From contig JAULSN010000006.1 in NCBI GenBank assembly GCA_033439765.1, positions 124,001 to 188,000 on the forward strand: a stretch of DNA of 64,000 nt, read 5' to 3'. The position numbers and the translations under genes are program-made. Source of the stretch: Lasiosphaeria ovina (Eukaryota; Ascomycota; Sordariomycetes; Sordariales; Lasiosphaeriaceae). The stretch's first letter is position 1; the number at the start of each line of letters is the position of its first letter. Below the pieces are notes generated by a model that saw only the letters and a program-made list of their open reading frames with translations, was not told the DNA's origin and ran no database searches. This document shows positions 53,452 to 64,000 of this stretch, one piece after another.

Positions 53452-54856
53452 GTTTGCTACTGTCGCGTATTTCGTTTTCCGCAGTGATGGGTGAGGTGAC
53501 AGTGGAAAGAAGACACCTCCACACCGGTTACAGCTGACTTATTATAGGTTTCCGGCCTCTCTCTTGGCTCATGCGTCCTTCTACAACACGACGAGGCTCT
53601 ATGTGGGGTATGTCCGTAAGAATAAAAGGGACGCAGAGCAAGTCTCAATCCGAGTTCTTGGAATTAGAACCATGGTCATTATTAGTCTGCCTTTCAGCAT
53701 CCTGCAAGCGCATGTGTGTTTCGTGCTATGCAGTTTCCATAACTAGGCAGATCGTATCGCAAGGTCCTGTGGTTTTCCGTCGGGTGCTGGCGGGTGTGCG
53801 CAGACGTTCGGCAATGACTTGGACGGTGGCCAGTCGGATGGCAATGGTGACGGCCTAGTTACTGTGTTCCACGGGCATACAGAAAGCCTGTCAAGGGGTA
53901 TCGCAACCTCTTTGTTCTTATTTTGGAAGAGATTTCGCTGTTTTGCGACACCTTACGCCCCCGATAAAAAGGGGCAAGCATTCACAACCCCTCGCGCAGC
54001 CTTTCGCGAGCAATCATAGCCACTTCTCGGTCAGTCCCAGGCTGAAGATGGGCAGGTCCGGTAGATTGGCGTAATTTGTGTTGCATCTTTGTGGTCCGGT
54101 TTGCCTGACTGTGCCTTATTGTACAACGTGACAGCAGATAGCAGAAAGGCAGCCTCGGCCCCTCGTCGACTTGTTCACAAGAATGTGAATGTGATTGAGT
54201 GTACATGCAACAACCAAGCCACAATCCTTAGTGCTCCGAGGGGAAGTCGACCTATTGTGCGACAAACGAACTGGGCACAGTGTAAGACGCAAAAACACAC
54301 ATGTGTCACATCACGTACCTTACCCATCTGCTTGCCATCACCAGCACGTCTCGGACGTACGCTTCTGGCAGGGCTCGCCGAACGGGCGGGGTTCACGGTG
54401 CACCTCGTTCCATCCTGTGGCCATGCCGGCTGCATTTCGGCCGCAACGCAAATCCTCAAAGCCTCGCACCCGTCAGCACGCCTGGCTGGGACTTGGTGAT
54501 TCAGCCCAGCACGCACAGAAGCTTGGCGTGGTAGTAGGGACAGACCGGAGGGTGTATGACAGAACACCGAGGGGAACGGGTGCGTGCGTGCTAGCGGTGG
54601 ATTTGAAGAGTGAACTGTTTGCCAGATGCTCGTGTTGCAGTACCTCGGGGCACGCTGGTGGCGGTGCAAAGGTTCGATGTCGAGTTGGAGGTCCTTGCCG
54701 AGATGAGCGCTCTGGGGGTCGCAAAGGGCTGGTGCGAGTGCGTGCTTTATTCTTAACAAAAGGGCTCAGTAAGTAAGTGTTCAGCTTGTAAGCCCCAGCG
54801 CAACGACAATTTCGCTCCGAACTTACCCTAACTCAGGTGTATGTTTCATCCGACCA
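53452..54856. other. Gene-free interval
   Basis: 1.4 kb. Overlapping open frames of about 190 codons occur on both strands (54175-54776), but neither has domains, conserved starts or splice support. Confidence 0.35.
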
Positions 54857-57184
54857 TCACACCAATTTAATCTCCATAACCTTGGCCATGTTAAACACAT
54901 GCAGTGTCGCCTTTTCGAATACGCTCCCCACGCCGACGCGGCGGAACCTGCCAGCCGCCCCAAAGCCGGCGACGGGCTCGACAAAGAGCACGTCAAGAAC
55001 GTCGTAGGCAAACAAGGCCGGGACGCCGCCGTAGTTCTTGCGCGTGGCGATTGCAAGCGCCAGCGTTAGCGTCAGGGTGTTTTCTCTGTCGGTTGCCGGC
55101 GACTCATGTAGCAGATCTGCGCGCTCAAACACGCCCCATCCACCAGCCGTGCCGGGCTCGTCGGTCGGCTCACTAGCCACCGGCTGGCGATGTTATTGTT
55201 GATCGTCTGGTGGGAGTCCTGGCTTGCGGAGGAGCTCATGTTGCTGGCGTCTCCTTTCTTAAGCTCCCACTCGGCGTTGTGAGTCTTACCCGCAAGGGCC
55301 TGGGCCAGTCTCGGTTGCATCAGCCCACGGAAGACGACGGGCAGGAGCTCCCCTTGACTTTGAGGATTGAGCCCTTAGCGGAAATAATGCCGCAGTTCTC
55401 CTTTACGGCGAGCGAGTGCTGCCCAAACCTGTTGACTCCTCCGTCGCCGCCGACCAATGCCCATGACCATGACGGAGCGCCACAGGAACAGGGTCTCGCG
55501 GCGGCTGTGTCGGTGGCGTGCCACAGCAGCCCGTGGTGCATGTCGGCAAGCCACAAGCCGGCCAGGTACTGCAGCGGGTTGGTAGTGGCGGTGTTGACCG
55601 TGTTGACCATGTTGCTGGCAGAAGGGTTCTTCACCTCTTTCTCTTTCTTAGAGACGATGGCTACATTGCTAAACTCGGCCGCTATCCTCGGCACTGCAGC
55701 TAGATGGTCTTTGGCTGGATACGACAGCTTCATGCGCGAGTAGATCGTGATCGGGTCATACCACGCCTGCCTCTTGTCGGCAGAGACGGAGAAGAAGCGC
55801 GACTTGAAGCCAACCCGGAATGGAACACTGGATTCGCCGTTATTGTCGTCCTCTTCGTTTTCTATGAGTTTACGGCAGATGAGACCCACGACGTCGTTGC
55901 AAATGCTCGCAGGCGGCCGGGTCCGGCACTCAAAGTAGACCTCAGAGGGTGTGTAGTGTACGATGCGCCTGCTCGAAAATCAATTCTGACACACCCAGCC
56001 CCTCGACATGAGCTCGTTGCAATCCGCCTCGGCCAGGTAGCTGACGTCGCTACGCCACGGATGCCTGTGGACGTAGATGTAACCCTTCTAGGCGCCGTCG
56101 TCGAGATACGGAAGACGCACCAGCTTCTTGAACGGTCGTTCAGGCGGGCCCGCCAGGAGTCCGTCTTGGGGTGATCTGCACTCAGCCGCGATGGTAAAGA
56201 CCGAGTGCTGATAGTATGACGCCATGCGGTCTTTCTCCTTGTCCTAGTCGGCCGGTTCGTTCTAGATGATGCAGAGAGAGTCGATCCACACGTAGGCAAT
56301 TCCAAGCCCCTGTGCGACAGAGATGGTATCCTGGATGGAGGCGGACAGGTTGTAGAAGGCTTTGCGGTCGAGGCGGGCCCGGTAGTTGTCGAGTGTCGTC
56401 TTGCATTCCTCAACGGCTGGACCCATCGGTGGCTGAGCGTGATGTAGGTGTCGCGGAGGCCGCTGCAATCGCGCAAATACAGAGTCTTCTTGCTCGAGAC
56501 GTCATTGCAGCGGGATGGCAGTTCTGCGTCATGGGGCTTGATTTTTGTGGTCCCAGATACGGTAGAGTAGCACTAGGCACCGAGCTGGGTCAGGCAGCGA
56601 TCCATCCGTCTATTCCTTGATGGCAGCGAGATGGTAGGGAGAGTTTCGGTCGGTGCCCAGCTAGCGGCCGCTAACAACACCGCTTTGGTACGCCGGGCTC
56701 TCTACAAAGCAAGCGGCCAATGATTAGGATCAGAAATGTCAGGTAAGCTTGTCTCTGAGGTCTGCAACCTACTTTGATCGGCGGCGATGCAGAACGTGTC
56801 GGGTGCGGCATCGTTGTCGTTCACCGTCTCCCAGGAGGTAGCCACGAATCCCACGATGCGGCCACAGAGGCCGACGTAGAGGCGGTTGCAGTCCAAGATG
56901 CGATTGGTTTTGGCATCGTATTTCCCGCCAACCCCTAGTCGGATCCAGAGGCCCGAACCTGGATCCGTAGTCAATCCCAGCTGAGCTGCATACCCGTCTG
57001 CCGCTTGACGCAGAAACACGCAGAATTCGCAGCCGGCATCGGCCGCTTCCAGCACTTGGGCAAAGCGCCGTGCCAAACCGCCGTCTGGCGCCTTTCGGAA
57101 GTCTTGGAGGTTGAACAATTGGCATGTCTCGCAGAGCGGTATTCTGTCACTCTCTTCTCCTGCTGTGTAGAACAGCTGTCCCAT
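54857..57184 (-). pseudogene. HET-domain gene with RIP-type stops and frameshifts
   Basis: ATG 57184 (MGQLFYTAGEESDRIPLCET) opens the usual pre-HET region (CQLFNLQDFRKAPDGGLARR; AADAGCEFCVFLRQ). The HET core reads RDTYITLSHRW, then shifts frame at the Trp-Gly junction (near 56430) to ECKTTLDNYRARLDRKAFYN ... GIAYVWIDSLCII. TAG follows at 56263-56265 (family Gln), NEPAD, TAG at 56245-56247 (family Trp) and DKEKDRMASYYQHSVFTIAA. Later GWVCQN precedes TGA (near 55989) where the family has QERL, then SRRIVHYTPSEVYFEC, AGLWLADMHHGLLWHA, APSWSWALVGGD and a normal C-terminus (GRFRRVGVGSVFEKA...) at 54857. The stops are CAG>TAG, TGG>TAG and CGA>TGA. The gene is non-functional as it stands. Confidence 0.75.
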
Positions 57185-58457
57185 CTCTTGGAAATCGGGG
57201 GGAAGGGTTGGATGGAAGCTACTAATTAGTGCCTGGTTATTCAAGGCAAGTCGACCTGAGGTACCTTATTCCCTCTTTGAATTTCACCAGATAACCAGCT
57301 GCTTGTGGCCCAACTTAGAAGGAACGATGCTGCCCGACTCGTGTCAGACGGGTAGGTGTGTATTTCCACGTTATGGCAATGGCAACCACACGTTTATTAG
57401 GCAGGTACGTACGTAGGTTGGTGTGGTAGGTAGTACACATTCCGTAGAGAACCCAAAAGCGAGACCCCGCATTCTAGCCGGAGACACGACCGACAGCTTG
57501 CCTCCTCTTTTCTCCTCGATCACGCCACACATAAATCCTCAACTTGTTTAGGTTCATGGCATGGACTCGCAAGGCATCTCGCCTGCCTGCAAAAGAGCAT
57601 GAGGAGGGCCATAGCCCCCCGGGATTCTTTCAGGAACAGTGAACACGGCCTTCGACAAATGGACATTCGTCACCATCGTCCGCGCTGTGTCAAGGTCATG
57701 CTGAACCTCCTACCTCTCATACTGTGGTTCGATTACCCTTGGTAAGCACTGTTGAATCTTTGCCGCGCAGCCGATTTGCATTATGAGGTCTCTTGGGAGG
57801 TAGACTAGCCCAATATATGCAGTTATTATGACATAGATTATTATACGTATACTCGATATTAATTGGTTAAGGAGAAATCCACCGTCAAGTCTTTTACTTT
57901 TCAAATATTTTGTCATTTGTACACTGGTCTCTTCTATGTTTATCAATACCGTATCAGCCTAGTTACTCGGAATCTATCACCAAACCGTTTCTTCTCTGCC
58001 AATATAAGCCAGTAAACTCCCGGCTGTTTAAGAGATTATTTCTTTTCTATTACCTGTAACCTCAACTACTGAGGTTGACAATTCGAAGGGTGGGTGGCGT
58101 CAGATCCAACTAAAGTTTATCCATAGTTAAAAAAAAGTATAAGACGAGAATCTAAGAGAGTCGGTTGTTCCATATCACTTCAAGACGACGGGGTAGGGTT
58201 GTTCACACCTAGGGTTAGGGTGAGCTGAGTGACATGACGCATTGGGACAGGACCCACTCTTTGCAGCCGGGCGCCAAGCTGTCAAGCGAGCCAAGTCAGG
58301 GCCCCTCTTCATCTCCACCGCGAACCCGTCAAGCTTTCTTCCACTTGCCCAAGCCCGACCCAGCTGCTTGCCAATCTCTCACTCCCCCCCCCCCCATCGG
58401 CCCTTCCCTCAACGCCCGCGATTAAGTCATCGCCTCCCAACGACGACGATTGCAACC
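57185..58457. other. Intergenic, AT-rich, gene-free
   Basis: 1.3 kb between a dead HET gene and the Atg33-like gene. A C12 run lies at 58384-58395, 62 bp before the next ATG, in its 5' leader. The word gggttagggt (58211) is too short to be telomeric. Confidence 0.4.
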
Positions 58458-59425
58458 ATGGCCGCGAGAGGACCCGCTGTGCTCAAGTTTGTCGGCACCG
58501 TGTCGCTAGGCCTCCTGACGGTAAGCTGAACCCCTGCTGTGCTGCTTCCCCGCGGCCGGCTCGCTACGCTGCGCTGCATCGAATTGGCATCCCCGTGCCG
58601 CCACCACCATCCCTAACCGTCATCCGTTCGACCTGCCGGCAACAGCTGTGCCTGCCCACGTCGATGGCAGTGTAGTGTTGATGGACGACGGCTGGCTGGG
58701 GAGCGCACCGTTTGAACAATGCCCGCGTCCCAGAGGGGTGAGATGGATGGATGGCTTGGCTGACCGGTGCTTGCAACCGCCACCCACAGGGTCTATCGTA
58801 CACGCTGTCGACGCTCACGATCCCCACGCTGCTGGGCCTGCCGTCGGCCAGCGCGGCCGTCGGCGCCTTCGACTCGCTCACCGCGTCCGCTAAGAAGCAC
58901 CTGCACACGCTGACGACCGTCTCGGCGTCGGCATTCACGCTCGCCTACCTGCTGTCGCCGCGCGCCGCCCGCCACCCCTACCTCATCTACACGTCGATCC
59001 TTGTGCTCGGCTCGCGCCTGGCCATCTCCGACCTCGCGGCCCCGTACCTATCTCTCGGCCCCGCGCCAGCCTCGTCATCATCATCATCCACCGCCGCCGC
59101 CGCCGCCGCCCGTAAGCAAAAGAAGGACCGCGCCGCTGCCGCTGCTGCTGCCGCCCGCGCGCGCATGGAGGCCAGCTACGAGGTGCTGCACGCGGCGTCG
59201 GACGAGGCGGCCAGCGAGGAGGGCACCACGGGCTCGGACTACGCCGCAGACGTAGACGACGAGACTCTTAACGGCGAGGAGGTGCGCGTCAAGGTCGAGG
59301 CCTTCCTCAAGAAGCAGATGGTGCAGACGACGGTGGCTGGGCTGGCGTTCGCCATGGCTGTCGTGGGCATCTGGGGCGACGGCGTCGCGTCGCTGTACAA
59401 GGAGTCGTTCATCATTGAGCTGTAG
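58458..59425 (+). CDS. atg33: Atg33-like mitochondrial outer-membrane protein (mitophagy)
   Basis: Exon 1 (58458-58520, MAARGPAVLKFVGTVSLGLLT) joins exon 2 (58790-59425) across a 269-nt intron (GTAAGC ... CCACAG) in phase 0, giving 232 residues. Four hydrophobic segments are visible: FVGTVSLGLLTGLSYTLSTL, LTTVSASAFTLAYLL, LIYTSILVLGSRLAI and TTVAGLAFAMAVVGIWGDG. Between TM3 and TM4 lies a low-complexity, charged loop (Ser run, Ala runs, KQKKDR, then acidic). The short N-terminal TM with GVSYT/GLSYT and SPRxARHPYL-type motif fits filamentous-fungal Atg33, which promotes mitophagy from the outer mitochondrial membrane. The name is by family resemblance; the sequence is fast-evolving. Confidence 0.6.
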
Positions 59426-60414
59426 AGGTTAAGGTTGTTAACAAGACCTGTCTAAATACACACGCGTTGCCCTTATTTTTCCCTTGTTTTTGTGGGGTGC
59501 GTTTGAAGGCGGGATGGATGGAATAAGAACATGTCTTCAGACTGTTTGGGGGCTCTCGGCTCAGACAACGACAAACGCATCATCAGATGAGAGAGGCGTT
59601 ATATATATCTGCTTTAACCGGTTCACGCGCGTGAGATTTCCACTCCTCCTCTCCCTGTCGTCCGCCATGGTTATGCAACCTCTACTCGCTGCTGTCTGTC
59701 GAGACTAGACTTGTATTTACCAATAGAGTTGGGTTGCCGAGGCGTGTTGCGCGTGTGTGGTAGTGCCATCTGATGCCGCGTGATTCGCTAGAGGCAGCGG
59801 TGAGATAACTGAGGAGGAAGAGGTGGTTCTCCGTTGACATAATTGCCGATAGTTTGAGCAGAGAGAAGCATGCTTTGGTCTTCCCGCGATCATCCGAAAG
59901 TCCGGTTTACAAGTCGAGCCGAGTATCATGCGAGTATCACATCATATTACTGTTCTTAAGTCACACGAGACCTGGCAGAGCGTTTCTCTCTCTGAGCTTA
60001 ATTTCATATATAACAACTCGAGTCTGAGCATACTTTGGATTCTGCTCGGCCACCTTTTCATCGTTAACCACGTATGCCACTTCTAGATTACATCATACAC
60101 AGGCTCAGCCCAAGTGTGTTTATTTCTTCATCAACTCTATCGAGGAGCATCTTCCACCAGTTAGATCAAGTCCACGTCTAGTATTCCTTAACCAGGCCGG
60201 CCATAAAAAGTCATATCTCATTTCTACCATGCCATGCAATAAATGGGGTATCTCTAATAAATGCTCGCTCCAAACCCCTTTCCCAAAAAGCCCGAGAAAA
60301 GGAAAGAAAAGAAAAGAAAAGGAAAGAAAAGAAAAGAAAAGAAAAGAAAAGAAACAGAAATTCACATGTCATGGACAAACACCCCTTCGACACCCCCACC
60401 AGAAAACTCAAAAC
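59426..60414. other. Intergenic with GAAAA microsatellite
   Basis: Convergent 3' flanks. A homopurine run of about twelve (A/G)AAAG units spans 60293-60352. No gene. Confidence 0.5.
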
Positions 60415-63400
60415 TCAAAAATCAAAATCAAAACCTTCATAGTTCTCTCCCAGCCGCGGGATATGGTCATGCTCACCACTGCCGTTATCATACTCATTCA
60501 GCGATGAGAACTGGTTGGTGATGTGGCTGTCGAACGCGGCCGTGGATGGCGCCTCAGGAAAGCTGTTTGATGGGTTGTTCTTGTCGTTATCGTCATCATT
60601 TTCATTATAATCGTTGTGATCAACATTGCTGGTGCCGTAGCTTGCCGTCTCGAGACGGTTCGCTAGTGGGGAAAGCTGGTGGTGGTAGAGTGCCCCGTTG
60701 TCCAAGACGGTCAGTTTTGGGTCGATGTATGCCGTCTGGGGCGCGGCGGACCAACTCTGGCGCTGTAGCTGCTGCTGATGTTGCTGATGTTGTTGGTGCT
60801 GATGTTGTTGGTGCTGCTGTTGTTGCTGCTGCAAGTGTTGCTGTTGTTGCTGCTGCAAGTGTTGCTGTTGTTGCTGCAAATGTTGCTGTCGCAGGCGCTG
60901 ATGATGGTTATGGTAGCCCTGTGGCGCCGGCATTTGGTGGCTCGCGGTGACCATTGCGTCCCAGTTCGTGCTCGCTGGCGTGGCTGGCAAGGCACTGCTA
61001 GAAACCACACTAGGTGTGGGAGGCTTCGGGGTCACAGTCCTGCTCGGTCCACCGGCAGGAGGGCCCCAGGGGCTAGCAGCGCGTTTCATCGTTTGCAAAG
61101 TGTCATAATCTGGGGGGAATGAACCGCGGCGGTCGTCGACCGGGGTGGGAACGTCGAGGCTTTTGGGCAGCGGACTGGGCGAGTCCTGTACCGTCAGCGG
61201 CGTCGCCTCGGCCTGCACGGCGACCAGGCCGGAGAGATACGAGTCGAGGCACTCTTTGATGGCCGAGCGCACAATCTCGGTCAGGTCGCCATTACCGTCG
61301 GTCTCGGCGCGGGCATCGGGATTGCTGCTGCTGTTCCGCTGCCGGTGGCTGCCGACGTCAGCGACTATGCGGGGCACCAGCTCCTGATCCATGAACCCCC
61401 ACAGCGAGCTGATCGCGTCCGAGTCGGGCAGCGGGTTCTGCAGGTGGACTTCGTGGTCTGGCTGCGTTAGCTTGGGAACAGAAAGATGTATGTTTTTGCA
61501 TATTGCTTACAGGGTGACGGGGCCTCGCTATTCGGGAAGATGATGCGGTACAGCTTGCGCCACTTTTGCTCGTCCGTGAGACCCTTTTGCCGCCGCCTTA
61601 GCTCGACCTGCTGTCCTTGGCTGATGCATGTCGGTTCCTGCTCGGGCGGCGCGCTCCTGGGCTCGCAGACTGGCGTTGCGCGGGCATGCGCATCCCGCGT
61701 CGCTTCGTCGGCAAATACGTCAAAACATCTGTTGCACCTCAGGAGCGGCGCATGGCATCGGTAAACGTGCTCCCTAGGACAAGAGTTGGTTAGTCATGTC
61801 GGGGATGGGAAGCGTAGGCATCATGTGTGCTCGACTCACTTGACTCTATGCGCCGACTTCCACCCCGGGCCATGGCAGGCCCTGTTCTCCCACTTTCTGT
61901 TCGGATACCGCTTGAGGAACGGACACGCAAAGAGCTTGAGCCGTCTCTCGAGCAGTACCCTGGACGACGTGTCGCGCTTCTGCCTCTTCTCGCCGTCGTC
62001 GCCGTCGCCTCGGTTCGAGCCCGAGCCGTCGGCGTCTTCGCTGAGGGCGCGCTTCCGCAGGTTCGGCACGTTCTGGGACGCGTTGCCGTTCTGTCGGGGC
62101 GGGGCCGGGGACCCGGAGGCAGACGACTCGGAGCTGCCCTCGTTGTGGCCGCGAGACTGCTGCCCACCGCCAGCCTGCAGCATCGTTTCCGCCCGCTGCC
62201 TGATCAGCGCCACCACGTCCTCCTTGAGCCTGACCAGGATTGCGAGCAGGACGGGGCTGAACGGCACCGGGCTTGCGTCAAAGGCTTCAAGCAGCGACAC
62301 GTCAGTGTAGTCTGTGAAATCCGACATGGTGTCGTCCGAGTCGCTGACGTCGTGGCTCAGCCGTTCCGACTCCATCAGGTCACCGAGAGACGTGGCCGGG
62401 GTAGTGGACCGGGGCGCGGTCGTCTCACGGGACACGACGGTCCTGGACGTCTCTGAAGACTGGCGGCCTGTTCTGTCTCGTGCTGAGAGTGTTTCGTGCG
62501 TATCGCTAGTCCCGACGGTCGCCTGGCCGACGCTCCTGTTTCCTAGTGACTGGGTTGATGATCTGGTCTTTGATGACCGGGTATCCGACGCGTGCTCGTT
62601 GATGATGCTGAGGATATCGTGGTCCTCTTTAGGTGCGGCACAAGACGTGGTAGCTACATCGGCGAGAATGTCCGACTGCGCCACCACCCCATCCTTCCTG
62701 ACCATTCGCCTGAACCGCCGCTCCTGGGCCCGACTCCCAGCCCGAAGCACCAAGTCCACTTCACCGACTGCACCGACTGCACCGAGGTGGTTCAGAAATG
62801 CATTTCCGGGGAGGTGGTCGACGTTCTGTGGGAGGGCTGGAACAGGCGGGAGAGCCTTGGTGTCATCGTCCCACGAGATATCGTAGGGTACCCATGACCT
62901 GGTCCGGCCGGGTGGAGAGTTAATATAGGAGGTCGAGGATCTCGGAGAGGCCGTCGACCTGCTAAAGAAAGAGTTTGCTGGAGACTCTGGGCGGATTCGC
63001 TTCATCTGTGCCGACACGTGCTCTGCACCCGCCGTGACTGTCAGCGTTGTCTGGCTCGGAGCTGTCAGGCCTGTGGATGCCGACCAGCGTTTGGTGAAAA
63101 TCGAGTCCGAAACGGTCCCGGAGCTGGTGGCGATGGTGGTCGACGAGCCTCTCCTTGTCGAGCGAGACTGGTCTATGAGCGGCGGGGAGTTGCACTGACT
63201 CGCCATGGGAGATTGTGAAAAGGGGCTGGGGTCCAGGGTCCGTTGGGGTGCGGATATGACGGCGTCCAGGTTGTACGGGGTGTCAATGGTGCTCCGGCGT
63301 TCGGGGTTGGCGAATTGGTCATGTTGAGACTCCTGGATCACTGTAAATCTGTTAGTACTCGCTTTTCGGGTGTCGAAAGGAGCCAGCCCAAGCTCGATAT

Positions 63401-64000
63401 TGGTTGCTGAAAACAACACATGAGCGCACGTACCCCTCATCAGGCTCATTCTAGGATCTTGGACGCCACCCCGCATGGTGGGCGAGAGCCGGTGGTTCTG
63501 CTTCTCGGCTGGGATCGGGATGGTGTGGTGCCTCTGGTACTTGAATAGCCGAGTGTCGTCGCAGTCACCATCTGCCTGCGCTGTCACGATACTGCCCTCG
63601 GCAGACGGCCCTGGAAGGTGCTCAGACGACGGGGTACATTTAACCTGTTCGGCTGGGTTGTAGATCCAGTCGAAGATGCGGATGCGGTCCTTGGCCGAGG
63701 GCTTGCGTTGCAGGCCATCTGAGGAAGAACCGGGGCGGCTCTTGGGCTGCCGCCTGGTGCCAGAGGACATCCTGTCATCGGCGTCGTCGTCGTCGCTGAG
63801 ATCGATACGGCGCTTTCGGCTGCCTCCCGAAGGAAAAAGCGGCTCTTCCTCGGCGACAGCAGACAAGACGGGGGAGGGGGGCCTGGCATCTCCGGACTCG
63901 GGGGCAGCAGCAGGAGACTCGGCGCTGAGTTCCTCGGTCGACACCTCCACTATCGGTTCAACTGGCTTCTTGGCGGCATCTAGGTCGACTGCCGTACTCT
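60415..64000 (-). CDS. Large Q/H-rich protein with conserved Cys/His (C2H2-like) module; 5' end off window
   Basis: Exons 64000(edge)-63434, 63340-61840, 61773-61511 and 61457-60415 join in phase (introns of 93, 66 and 53 nt) to at least 1,123 codons. The N-terminal 700 residues are disordered, Ser/Pro-rich and acidic, with a basic patch (SRKRRIDLSDDDDADDRMSS). The ordered core spans the second intron: FACPFLKRYPNRKWENRACH, GPGWKSAHRVK, EHVYRCHAPLLRCNRCFDVF, then RDAHARATPVC. This module recurs in fungal orphan proteins as a zinc-binding unit. After a coiled segment (ISQGQQVELRRRQKGLTDEQ) comes LWGFMDQELVPRIVAD, then a long Gln/His tract (about 60900-60770) and an Asn/Asp-rich end. It is probably a nuclear regulator; function unknown. 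No ATG in the window precedes the first codons, so the start lies beyond 64000. Confidence 0.7.

Noticed and set aside
54175..54776. Overlapping open frames of about 190 codons on both strands
   Set aside because: Both lack domains and plausible starts; a GC-rich stretch gives long frames by chance.
58205..58222. Telomere-like gggttaggg (also ccctaaccctta near 22868)
   Set aside because: Fewer than two full repeats at each place; no sign of a chromosome end or interstitial array.
1..64000. CRISPR arrays, bacterial operons, riboswitches, rRNA
   Set aside because: No regular spaced repeats or rRNA-like blocks; gene structure is fungal nuclear throughout.

Overview
The window is nuclear DNA of a filamentous ascomycete (Pezizomycotina, most likely a Sordariomycete). 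The evidence is the gene content: HET-domain proteins, a CHAT-domain protease, a Zn2Cys6 regulator, a microsomal P450, an ABCC transporter and lineage-typical orphan membrane proteins. Introns are short (about 40-270 nt) with GT(RNGT)...CTAAC...AG signals, and a tRNA carries an intron just 3' of the anticodon loop. GC-rich genes alternate with AT-rich gene-poor stretches that hold decayed genes and repeats. Many nonsense codons have the C-to-T/G-to-A form (CGA>TGA, CAG>TAG, TGG>TAG) expected from RIP-like mutation or deamination.

Layout: 0-4 kb, a CHAT protease gene (minus, running off the left edge) with a divergently transcribed orphan gene sharing its promoter. 4-10.4 kb, an AT-rich zone with a dead regulator-like gene, repeat relics, an AAA+ ATPase pseudogene lacking its P-loop, a STAND-like protein and a C2H2 fragment. 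11-15 kb, an intact HET gene and two truncated relics around a second copy of the repeat. 15-22.5 kb, a Zn2Cys6 regulator, a 124-residue orphan, a five-domain-motif-complete P450 and a large secreted orphan. 22.5-28.9 kb, a transposase relic, a BNR/sialidase-like protein and a frame-broken gene. 28.9-36.4 kb, a HET gene cut by one TGA, a Cys-rich cell-surface protein and a membrane protein whose frame breaks in a 27-G run. 38-44.2 kb, a damaged kinase-patatin-ankyrin composite gene. 45-53.5 kb, an ABCC transporter, tRNA-Arg(CCG) and an orphan polytopic membrane protein. 54.8-57.2 kb, a HET pseudogene. 58.4-64 kb, an Atg33-like gene and a Q/H-rich protein with a Cys/His module that runs off the right edge.

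The theme is non-self recognition and regulated cell death: CHAT, three HET genes, patatin/kinase and STAND-like modules lie within 57 kb, and most are damaged. This looks like an allorecognition/NLR-type island under gene birth and death. The best candidate for a new functional pair is the CHAT protease with its divergent neighbour, because fungal gasdermin-like pore formers are known to be paired with CHAT or subtilisin proteases. That identity is an inference here and needs a structural comparison.
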